Part shown: positions 1-6,018 of the stretch, piece by piece
Layout of the letters: each line of letters starts with the position of its first letter
Position numbering within the stretch: position 1 is the first letter of the stretch
From: Salinivirga sp964413185
GTDB taxonomy: Bacteria; Bacteroidota; Bacteroidia; Bacteroidales; Salinivirgaceae
Length of the DNA stretch: 7,097 bases
Assembly: GCA_964413185.1 (NCBI GenBank)
Contig: CAYPSX010000207.1
Location: 1 to 7,097, forward strand
Direction: 5' to 3'
Position numbers and translations under genes: made by a program
The notes under the pieces: generated by a model
What the model was told of the DNA's origin: nothing
Database searches by the model: none
What the model saw: the letters and a program-made list of their open reading frames with translations, nothing else

Positions 1-62
1 TTAGGTATAATTTTTACTGCACCTATGTCTTTATCTTCCAGATAGTAATGCTTCTCGGTCAT
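1..62 (-). CDS. 5' fragment of a divergent minus-strand gene, unknown product
   Basis: Reading the minus strand from an ATG at 62-60, the frame stays open for 20 codons to the window edge and gives MTEKHYYLEDKDIGAVKIIP. It lies head to head with rpsP, with 92 bases between the two start codons. The fragment is too short to assign. The 'DIGAVKIIP' stretch is loosely reminiscent of the start of YgjP/DUF45-type metallopeptidases, but that is only an impression. I saw no exact CAAAnnTA (minus-strand -7 box) in the divergent spacer, so its promoter is not identified. The main doubt is whether such a short open stretch is coding at all. Confidence 0.4.
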   Translation of the reverse strand, partial: MTEKHYYLEDKDIGAVKIIP

Positions 63-119
63 AAATGCAAAAAAAGCAAAAATTCGTCTTAAAACCTCAT
101 GAAAATAAAAAAGAATTTT

Positions 120-127
120 TACCTTTG
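120..127 (+). promoter_or_regulatory. Possible -7 box (TACCTTTG) of the rpsP-rimM promoter
   Basis: TACCTTTG matches the Bacteroidetes TAnnTTTG -7 consensus exactly and lies 27 bases before the rpsP ATG, which would leave a leader of about 20 bases. No TTG/TTTG -33 element is visible at the usual 19-21 base spacing, so this is a half-match. If it is right, the upstream in-frame ATG at 65 lies outside the transcript, which supports the start at 155. Confidence 0.35.
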
Positions 128-154
128 CCGCACTTTAAATCAAACGATAATGTT

Positions 155-808
155 ATGCCAGTAAGAATTAGATTACAACGACATGGAAGAAGACACCACC
201 CGTTCTACTACATTGTAGTAGCAGATAGCAGGGCGCCACGAGATGGTAGGTATATTGAGAGAGTTGGATCATACAATCCAATGACACATCCTGCTACAAT
301 CCAACTGGATTTTGAAAACACATTATCGTGGCTGCAAAAAGGAGCGCAACCGTCAGATACTTGTCGCTCCATACTATCTAGGGAAGGTGTAATGATGTAC
401 AATCACCTGTTAAAAGGTGTAAAAAAGGGTGCTTTTGATCAGGCCGAAGCCGACAAGAAGTTCGAAACCTGGACAGCTGAGAGAGATATGAAGCTTCAGA
501 ACGAGGCAGACAAAACCAAAGCTGAACTGGAAAAAGAAAAAGAAGAACGCCTGGCTAATGAGAAGAAAGTAAACGAAGAACGAGCTAAAGCCCTTGCAGA
601 AAAAAATGCTGAAATGAACGCTGAAGCCGAAGCAGAAGCCAAAGAGGAAGAAGCTGAAAAAGCCGAAGCAAAAGAAGAAAAAGCTGCAAAAGCCGAAGCA
701 GATACTGCAAAGGCAAGCGAAGAAGCAGAAAGCAAAGCAGATACTGCAAAAGCAAGCGAAGAAACTGAAACCAAAGACGAAAATCAGGAAAAAAAAGCTG
801 AAAACTAG
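155..808 (+). CDS. rpsP: 30S ribosomal protein S16 with long charged C-terminal tail
   Basis: This is small-subunit ribosomal protein S16, which binds 16S rRNA early in 30S assembly. The protein is 217 residues. Residues 1 to about 85 are the S16 core, beginning MPVRIRLQRHGRRHHPFYYI and continuing with VVADSRAPRDGRYIERVGSYNP and a later SxLSREGVMMYNHLLKG helix. The frame is open back to an ATG at 65, but S16 proteins begin at MPVRIRL, so the ATG at 155 is chosen. Many bacterial S16 proteins are only 80-90 residues. Here the core is followed by about 130 residues rich in Lys, Glu and Ala, predicted helical, including two near-identical copies of ADTAKASEE. Tails of this sort are known in Bacteroidetes S16, though this one looks long. 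rimM follows after 5 bases, so the two are almost certainly co-transcribed and possibly translationally coupled. Neither trmD nor rplS, its partners in the E. coli operon, is present. Confidence 0.97.
   Translation: MPVRIRLQRHGRRHHPFYYIVVADSRAPRDGRYIERVGSYNPMTHPATIQLDFENTLSWLQKGAQPSDTCRSILSREGVMMYNHLLKGVKKGAFDQAEADKKFETWTAERDMKLQNEADKTKAELEKEKEERLANEKKVNEERAKALAEKNAEMNAEAEAEAKEEEAEKAEAKEEKAAKAEADTAKASEEAESKADTAKASEETETKDENQEKKAEN
698..763 (+). repeat. In-frame direct repeat in the S16 tail (period 39 bases)
   Basis: Two 27-base copies at 698-724 and 737-763 differ at one position and are offset by 39 bases (13 codons). Each encodes ADTAKASEE. Because the period is a multiple of three, a gain or loss of one copy by slippage would change the length of the S16 tail without breaking the frame. 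The flanking tail is made of looser KAEA/KEE-type repeats, so this is probably the youngest duplication within an expanding low-complexity tail. Confidence 0.85.
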
Positions 809-813
809 TCTGT

Positions 814-1329
814 ATGAAAATTCAGGATTGTGTGCATTTGGGTACCATTACCAAAACACATGGTGTTGATGGGAAAGTAATACTTGCAACCGACACAAAC
901 CTGGATACAAAAGATTTTAGGGAACCAATATTCATCAAAATTGATGGCTTGTTGGTTCCCTTCTTTATTATAACAGCAGACAATAAAAGACCGGGGCAGT
1001 ATATTACCACCCTGGAGCTGGTCGAAAGTATACCGGAAGCATCAAAACTTATCGGGCTCGATGTGTACCTGGAATCAGATGATACATTGCTCCATGATGA
1101 TGTACGCATGTACGATCTTTCAGGAATAACAGTTATCGATCAGGAACTTGGCGAAATTGGCACCTGCACAGCTACAGAAGAAGTTGGTGGAAATATTTTG
1201 CTAACAGTAGACGCCAACGGCAAAGAAGTTTTAATTCCATTCAACGAAGATTTTCTCGTAGAGTTCATGCCGGAAGAGAGCTACATCTTGCTCGACCTGC
1301 CCGAGGGCCTAATTGACCTCAATACATAA
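814..1329 (+). CDS. rimM: Ribosome maturation factor RimM
   Basis: RimM binds ribosomal protein S19 and assists maturation of the 30S head and processing of 16S rRNA in the cytoplasm. The protein is 171 residues, normal for the family. Residues 1 to about 85 form the RimM N-terminal beta-barrel and carry the signature LGTITKTHGVDGKV (residues 9-22). Residues from about 95 to 168 form the PRC-barrel domain, with DLSGITVID, ATEEVGGNILLTV and VLIPFNEDFLVEF. The end, LDLPEGLIDL, matches the conserved C-terminal DLPEGL motif. The start ATG is 5 bases after the rpsP stop codon, so it is very likely in the rpsP transcript, linking synthesis of S16 to a factor acting on the same subunit. trmD does not follow, unlike in the proteobacterial rpsP-rimM-trmD-rplS operon. 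All expected parts of the family are present, so the assignment is firm. Confidence 0.96.
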   Translation: MKIQDCVHLGTITKTHGVDGKVILATDTNLDTKDFREPIFIKIDGLLVPFFIITADNKRPGQYITTLELVESIPEASKLIGLDVYLESDDTLLHDDVRMYDLSGITVIDQELGEIGTCTATEEVGGNILLTVDANGKEVLIPFNEDFLVEFMPEESYILLDLPEGLIDLNT

Positions 1330-1413
1330 CCCCCGTAATTTCAAAAAGGAAATTGGCAATATCTGTCAATTATAAATAAAAAGTGTTAAATTAGATGTTT
1401 AATCTTTTTTTCT

Positions 1414-4395
1414 ATGCTTAGTTTTACTTTGACACATTTAAGGAAATTGCCAAAATCAACCCGATTTGCCCTTGACCCTGAAGGGAACGGGTTGATTTTT
1501 CGGCTTTCTCCCTTTAGGGTCGGGGCAAAAAAAAGCGAAAAATCAAACCCCGGCTTAATCTGTCAAAGTAGAATTAGATGGTTGTTAATAACTGCAATTT
1601 TTTGTTTTAGCCTGACACAAACCCGTGCACAAAACATCGATTCCTTAATTCAACAAACTAAAAGTGAAATTGATACAGTCAGGCTCCTCACATATCTGAA
1701 GCTTGCCGGAACTTACCGCAACACAGATATAGACTCATCAAATATTTTTCTCAAAAAAGCCCGGAAAGAAATTTTAGCTGATAGCCAAAGTTCAGCAAAT
1801 AAAATCCCTGAGCATTTTAAAGGGTACTATTATCGCCAAAAAGGCATTAATTACCAATTTTCCGACTCATACGATTCCGCATTACACTATTATGAAAAGG
1901 CATTAGCTATTTTTGAAAAAAATTCATTGGACAATAAACAAACGCAAATACTTATTAATTTAGGTGCTTTACATGAAATGCAGGGAAATTATGTTCGTTC
2001 CCTTAAGATTTATTTCGATATACTTGACTTTTGTGATTCAACCAATCAAATGAAAGAAAAATCAAAAGTACTCAATAATATCGCCCTGATTTATAACAAT
2101 CAGAGCAAATACGAAAATGCCCTTAAATACTATAACATGGCGCTTGAACTCAAGAAAGAACTTGGCTTAAAAAGAGGGCAGGCATTGATTTACAATAATA
2201 TTGGAATTACCTATTACTATTTAGGGAAGTACGACAAAGTGCTGGAGTTCTTTAAGCGTAGTTTAAATATTTACCGTGAAATAAATGATATTCGCAGCCA
2301 GGCTATGCCTTATTTTAATATTGCCGAAATATACAGTACTCAGGGCAATTATAAGGAAGCCTTATATTTTTATAAAAAATCTTATGATATTGAGAAAAAA
2401 CTGGATAATAAGGCCGGGGAGGCAGAAACCCTCAAAGCTATTGGTGCAGTTTATAAAGAATTAAACAAGTTTGATGACGCAATACGGGTACAAAAAGAGG
2501 CTGCAAAAATATTAAAACCTATTGGAGCAAAACGTAAGTTGAGTGGTGTTTACCAAGAACTTTCAGACACATACAAAAGCCAGGCAAAATATAAGCTGGC
2601 GCTCCAATACTATGAGCTTTATACTAAATATAAAGACTCGGTATACTCGCTTCGGAAGAATGAGCAAATTACGCAAATAAAAGAGAAGTACGAATCTAAC
2701 AAAAAAGACAAAAAAATTGCATTGCTCGAGCAACAGGCAAAAATTGCCCAATTAGAAAGTGAAAAACAAAAAGCTGAATTGGAAAGTCGTCAACAAATGA
2801 CAATCTTGAGCCTTTTTGTTGCAGCATTAGGCTTGTTGGCTCTTGCCATGATTTATCGTTTATACAGTCAGAAAAAACTGTCTAACCAATTGCTATCTGT
2901 AAAAAATCAAGAGATAAGCAACAAAAACACGGAGATTAGTCGTGGTTATCGCCACTATGAACAAGTATTGCATAATATCCAACGGTTTTATAATAAGGCT
3001 CTAACAGGCCAGCATCAATCCCTATGCCTTATATATGGTGTTTCAGATTTGCTTAAGCCAGGCCACAAACCAGCTGATATTGAAATTGATTTTGTTGCCG
3101 CACAAATACATCATGCTGCACAGTACCTGCTTCATAAATCAGAAAATATTATTGCAGCAAACGAAATTGCAAACACCCGGCTTCAACCAAATTACCAGGC
3201 TGTTAATATGAAGGAAATGACTGCTTATATGAAAGAACAGTTCAACAATTCTGCCCGGCAAAATGGTGTAAATATTGTTTTCCGAACAGATGATACCTGC
3301 CCGGAAAATTTTCTGACCGACCCGGGTAAATATAGCCTTATACTGTCGAATTTAATTGAGCATGCGATTCTGCATACAAAAAAAAATAATACAATTGAGA
3401 TATTATTCAGTTGTGAAGAGCAATCACTGCTAAAAGCAAGCCTGATTTGTCCGGCAGGTTCCATAAACGATAAAACAAAAGATGCCTTCTATCAAATATC
3501 TCTTAAAAACAGGGAAACAATATTTGAATTAGATACACCGCCCGCAATTGAATTTAAAATAGTGAAATATTTCACAGATGCCTTGCGGGGCAACGTGTTT
3601 ATTGAAACTCTTGCAGAACAACACGAAAAGATAACCGTGACGATTCCTGTAGAACCGGCATCGAAAACTGATTTTCAATTTGCATACAGACGACTTCCGA
3701 CACTGGCAGCATGGTTAAAAAAGCGCAACCTGCTTTACGTAGGTACGCATGATAAGCATTTCACCGAACTCAAAGAATTAGTGCGAATAGTTGAACCTGA
3801 AACCAACCTTGCCCATTGCAAGCATACAGACGAAGTTTCGGCAATGTTGAATAATGACAGGTACGGAATTGTTTTTCTACACAACAATGATTTGAATGCT
3901 GCAAATCAAAAAGCAAAACAGATTAAATCAAAACAATTCGATGCATTGGTTTTTGTTGTAATCGGACGAGTTGCAGAAAATGTTGAACAATCCGCAGAGG
4001 ATAATAATATAGATGGCACATTGTATTGGCCTTTTGATATTTTACAGATAGTTACTCAAATTAGTCACACAATAATAAATAACACTGATGAAAGAGATAG
4101 TCGTATTACTATCTATGAGTCAGCAGAAAAAGAGTTGCAGAATAAGGACTATCTCCTGAGTCAATTACCTGAGTATATCAATATACTGAATGGTGCAATA
4201 CGAAATAAAAATTGGAGTGAAATAGTAGATGCGGTCTCAAACCTGCGAAAACAGCTTGGCTCCGGCGCAGGTATCCTCAAAGAGGAATTGGATTTGATTG
4301 AGCGCGAATGTGTTACAACTAACAATGCCGGCCGTGTTGAGGAAGCACTTGTTTCCATAGAGCGAAAATATAAAAAGCTTAAAGAGGAACAATAA
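1414..4395 (+). CDS. TPR sensor protein with degenerate hybrid histidine kinase, receiver and Hpt modules
   Basis: This 993-residue membrane protein is laid out like a Bacteroidetes TPR-type hybrid sensor kinase. Signal sequence: hydrophobic core about 57-67, likely cleavage after A72 (TQTRA|Q). Seven TPRs of about 40 residues, 137-410, predicted periplasmic. Coiled coil, 413-461. One membrane helix, about 462-485. Cytoplasmic part: a DHp-like region with TGQHQSL where H-E-x-R-T-P-L is expected (T531 in place of the phospho-His); an HATPase-like fold at 600-735 with an N-box Asn replaced by H650, G1 reading CPAGSI (679-684) and G2 reading PPAIEFKIVK (709-718); a receiver-like domain at 772-885 with H823 in place of the phospho-Asp and W872 in LYWPFD in place of Lys; and an Hpt-like helix bundle at about 905-993 with S942 in place of His. 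It therefore probably cannot phosphorylate or relay and may act as a scaffold or allosteric sensor. These alignments were made by eye. The start is uncertain: codons 13-47 lie in a palindromic element, and no ATG occurs in frame between 1414 and the signal peptide. Non-ATG alternatives are ATT 1573 or TTG 1582. The 3' end converges on the next gene with 21 bases between stops. Confidence 0.85.
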   Translation: MLSFTLTHLRKLPKSTRFALDPEGNGLIFRLSPFRVGAKKSEKSNPGLICQSRIRWLLITAIFCFSLTQTRAQNIDSLIQQTKSEIDTVRLLTYLKLAGTYRNTDIDSSNIFLKKARKEILADSQSSANKIPEHFKGYYYRQKGINYQFSDSYDSALHYYEKALAIFEKNSLDNKQTQILINLGALHEMQGNYVRSLKIYFDILDFCDSTNQMKEKSKVLNNIALIYNNQSKYENALKYYNMALELKKELGLKRGQALIYNNIGITYYYLGKYDKVLEFFKRSLNIYREINDIRSQAMPYFNIAEIYSTQGNYKEALYFYKKSYDIEKKLDNKAGEAETLKAIGAVYKELNKFDDAIRVQKEAAKILKPIGAKRKLSGVYQELSDTYKSQAKYKLALQYYELYTKYKDSVYSLRKNEQITQIKEKYESNKKDKKIALLEQQAKIAQLESEKQKAELESRQQMTILSLFVAALGLLALAMIYRLYSQKKLSNQLLSVKNQEISNKNTEISRGYRHYEQVLHNIQRFYNKALTGQHQSLCLIYGVSDLLKPGHKPADIEIDFVAAQIHHAAQYLLHKSENIIAANEIANTRLQPNYQAVNMKEMTAYMKEQFNNSARQNGVNIVFRTDDTCPENFLTDPGKYSLILSNLIEHAILHTKKNNTIEILFSCEEQSLLKASLICPAGSINDKTKDAFYQISLKNRETIFELDTPPAIEFKIVKYFTDALRGNVFIETLAEQHEKITVTIPVEPASKTDFQFAYRRLPTLAAWLKKRNLLYVGTHDKHFTELKELVRIVEPETNLAHCKHTDEVSAMLNNDRYGIVFLHNNDLNAANQKAKQIKSKQFDALVFVVIGRVAENVEQSAEDNNIDGTLYWPFDILQIVTQISHTIINNTDERDSRITIYESAEKELQNKDYLLSQLPEYINILNGAIRNKNWSEIVDAVSNLRKQLGSGAGILKEELDLIERECVTTNNAGRVEEALVSIERKYKKLKEEQ
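1452..1553. repeat. Compound palindromic element, A-B-A'-B'-A'' arrangement, 102 bases
   Basis: The element is built of interleaved inverted repeats. A (1452-1463, AAAATCAACCCG) is the exact reverse complement of the first 12 bases of A' (1488-1502, CGGGTTGATTTTTCG). A' also pairs with A'' (1536-1550) apart from one extra base. B (1465-1486) is the reverse complement of B' (1509-1529) with about three differences. B and B' each contain a smaller CCCT..AGGG-type palindrome. At most some of these stems can form at once, so the RNA would have alternative hairpins. The length is exactly 34 codons, and the reading frame of the surrounding sensor gene passes through it without a stop. It is more GC-rich than its surroundings, which suggests an inserted non-autonomous repeat. 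A terminator or attenuator after rimM is an alternative reading, because the A:A' stem ends in five Ts. Confidence 0.75.
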
Positions 4396-4416
4396 TTCAT
4401 TCAGGTAGCAGGTGCA

Positions 4417-5061
4417 TCACGGGCTTATCTCTTTTAATTTATACGTGATAGTTTTTGACGAAGAAAAATCCGGTTCAATTATATTCAACGCAATAAGGTT
4501 CGAAAGCAACTCTTCGGCATCTTTTCTTTTAATATTCGTAAGCCGGCAGAATTTAGAAAACGAAATGTTGGGGTTTTGTTCCAGATAATTAAGCAAAAAG
4601 CTTTCATTCTTGCTGTACGCTAAATATATACCCGACTTGTTCTTCTTTTTCTCCCAAACCCGCAGAATAACTTTATTGGCAAGCCTGTTTTGGTCATTTA
4701 CACGTATGTAAACCAACCACTTTTTTTCTTCGTTGGGCGCATAATACGGTTTGTTCTTACCCGGCTCAACATCAACCTCGAGTATCGTTTTGCCTTCGAT
4801 ATTCCATTCACTTACGGAATACTTAACCTCAGGCTTTGAATATAATTGCGACGCAGCCTCAAGCATGTGCCGTTCTTCATCGGTCCGAATGCCGGCAATG
4901 GCACCATTATCTTTAACACCAACCAGTAATTTGCCGCCATCGGTGTTGGCAAATGCAACCAACGATCTTGCAATTTTGCGGGCATCATTTACCGCAAACT
5001 TAAAATCCTGCTGCTGGTGCTCACCCGCACGAATCAATTGTTGTATATATCGTTTCCCCAC
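4417..5061 (-). CDS. AlbA_2 (Schlafen-like) domain protein with C-terminal winged-helix-like region
   Basis: The 214-residue protein starts with an AlbA_2/Schlafen-type domain (about residues 10-125). It shows GEHQQQDFKFA near the start (family pattern E-x-x-x-E-F-K) and the signature SLVAFANTDGGKLLVGVKD (33-51), followed by NGAIAGI. Such domains are often labelled ATP-binding or putative DNA-binding regulator; the biochemical role is not settled. Residues from about 150 to 205 (SFLLNYLEQNPNISFSKFCR onward, with IKRKDAEELLSNLIALNIIE) look like a winged helix, which would suit a DNA-binding regulator. The start is GTG at 5061-5059. The frame has a stop codon at 5076-5074 and no ATG between, so GTG is the only ordinary choice. 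A good promoter match lies just upstream. The gene converges on the TPR sensor with 21 bases between stop codons and diverges from the sugar-kinase-like gene. No operon partner is visible, so its target is unknown. Confidence 0.88.
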   Translation of the reverse strand: MGKRYIQQLIRAGEHQQQDFKFAVNDARKIARSLVAFANTDGGKLLVGVKDNGAIAGIRTDEERHMLEAASQLYSKPEVKYSVSEWNIEGKTILEVDVEPGKNKPYYAPNEEKKWLVYIRVNDQNRLANKVILRVWEKKKNKSGIYLAYSKNESFLLNYLEQNPNISFSKFCRLTNIKRKDAEELLSNLIALNIIEPDFSSSKTITYKLKEISP

Positions 5062-5080
5062 CGTGTTTGTTTTTCAAATG

Positions 5081-5113
5081 CAAAAATAATGACAATTTTG
5101 GGATAAAAGCAAA
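5081..5113 (-). promoter_or_regulatory. Bacteroidetes-type promoter for the AlbA_2 gene
   Basis: On the minus strand TTTG (5113-5110) is followed after 21 bases by TATTTTTG (5088-5081), which fits TTTG-N19-21-TAnnTTTG. Transcription would begin near 5075, giving a leader of roughly 14 bases before the GTG at 5061. This is the only promoter in the window in which I see both boxes. Confidence 0.5.
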
Positions 5114-5178
5114 ATATGAACCATACCCGTAAAAAAATAAATTATACAGAAAAAACGGGAGATTCTGCTTTCCGATTG

Positions 5179-5186
5179 TATATTTG
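5179..5186 (+). promoter_or_regulatory. Possible -7 box (TATATTTG) for the sugar-kinase-like gene
   Basis: TATATTTG matches TAnnTTTG exactly and ends 34 bases before the ATG at 5221, leaving a leader of about 28 bases. No TTG-type -33 box is visible at 19-21 bases upstream. It diverges from the promoter at 5081-5113, with about 65 bases between the two. Confidence 0.4.
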
Positions 5187-5220
5187 AATGTGAAGAAATT
5201 ACATTTAAGTAGTTTATTGA

Positions 5221-6018
5221 ATGATATTAATTGCAGATAGCGGCGGCTCAGGTACTTCGTGGTGCTTAATTAACGAAGGAAGACCTGTTTTTTTTCGTTC
5301 GGGAGGTTTGCACCCCGATACGATTAATTCCGCAATGGATATTCCGGGTCAGTTGAAGGGTTTTGCTTCAACAGTTGAGCGTGTAGTTTTTTACGGAACA
5401 GGTTGCGCGCGGGCCGAAAAAGCTCAAAAAATTGAAAGTCTGCTTGCCACATGGTTTTCCGGCGCTCAAATTAAGGTTTACTCCGACTTAATGGCGCTGG
5501 CACATGCCTTTTGGGGCAAAGCCCCCGGACTCGTAGGTGTTTTGGGCACAGGCGCATCTATGGCCTGGTACAATGGCGAAAATATTGAGTTTTCTGTCAT
5601 TTCTAAAGGGAAGTACAGCGATCCCGGCGGCGGAGCACGAATTGGCGAAATTTTGCGTAACCTTTACCAAAAAAAACAAACTCCGGATGATTTATCGGAG
5701 AAAATAAAGCTTATGGTTGCTTCCGAACTCGAAATTACCGATCATCATTTCACACAATTTGTAATGCAAAACCTGGAACATCCGTTTCTGGCGTCCATAG
5801 TTGAAAATGAGATAATTGGCTACTTTGAATACTACATGCCTACATGGAAAAGGCATCAGGCCGGGCTGGTGCTGTGCGGAACAATAGCATGGCTGGGGCG
5901 TAACATAATTAATCAGGTCGCAAAATGTTACAAGGTAAAAATTTACCAAATCATCAGGGAGCCGATTTATCCCCTGGCAACATACTACAAGTCATCTTCA
6001 AACTCGTCAAGCATTTGA
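5221..6018 (+). CDS. BadF/BadG-type ATPase, N-acetylglucosamine-kinase-like
   Basis: The 265-residue protein belongs to the ASKHA (actin/hexokinase-like) ATPase superfamily and resembles the BadF/BcrA group that includes N-acetylglucosamine kinases. If active it would transfer phosphate from ATP to an amino sugar in the cytoplasm, in sugar salvage or cell-wall recycling. Visible motifs: phosphate-1 loop ADSGGSGTSW (residues 5-14); FYGTGCARAEKA; the conserved YSDL (87-90) with candidate catalytic D89; phosphate-2 LGTGASMAWYNG (108-119); a glycine-rich SDPGGGARIG (133-142) where relatives have GDEGSGAxLG; adenosine-motif-like AGLVLCGTIAW (214-224); and the C-terminal IREPIYPLATYY. The phosphate-1 loop lacks the K and D of the STKTDW form I know from relatives, so the substrate or even activity is uncertain. 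The length is slightly below the roughly 280 usual for this group. The last ten or so residues are Ser-rich and lie in the 34-base overlap with convergent xseB, so they may be a by-product of the overlap. Confidence 0.88.
   Translation: MILIADSGGSGTSWCLINEGRPVFFRSGGLHPDTINSAMDIPGQLKGFASTVERVVFYGTGCARAEKAQKIESLLATWFSGAQIKVYSDLMALAHAFWGKAPGLVGVLGTGASMAWYNGENIEFSVISKGKYSDPGGGARIGEILRNLYQKKQTPDDLSEKIKLMVASELEITDHHFTQFVMQNLEHPFLASIVENEIIGYFEYYMPTWKRHQAGLVLCGTIAWLGRNIINQVAKCYKVKIYQIIREPIYPLATYYKSSSNSSSI

Noticed and set aside
65..154. In-frame ATG at 65 that would add 30 residues to S16.
   Set aside because: S16 proteins start at MPVRIRL (155), the extension has no family resemblance, and a -7-like box at 120-127 would place it outside the transcript.
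496..774. Minus-strand open frame rich in Ser, Ala and Phe opposite the S16 tail.
   Set aside because: It is the complement of the repetitive Lys/Glu/Ala codons of rpsP, with no start signal and no recognisable domain.
1337..1410. Candidate rho-independent terminator after rimM: AATTTC-aaaaag-GAAATT at 1337-1354 and a T-run at 1404-1411.
   Set aside because: The first stem is short, AU-rich and not followed by Ts; the T-run is preceded only by a four-pair AGAT/ATCT stem. Too weak to call.
1578..1607. ATG at 1578 as an alternative start of the TPR sensor.
   Set aside because: It is out of frame with the sensor and reaches a stop after ten codons.
1414..4395. The sensor gene as an active hybrid histidine kinase.
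   Set aside because: The domain order suggests it, but none of the phospho-accepting or nucleotide-binding residues can be found at the expected places.
4751..5089. Plus-strand open frame opposite the AlbA_2 gene.
   Set aside because: The opposite strand carries a clear conserved domain; this frame has low-complexity Ser-rich composition and no family features.
5126..5159. Inverted repeat CCCGT...ACGGG in the divergent promoter region.
   Set aside because: Only five pairs separated by 24 AT-rich bases that do not extend the stem; expected by chance in such sequence.
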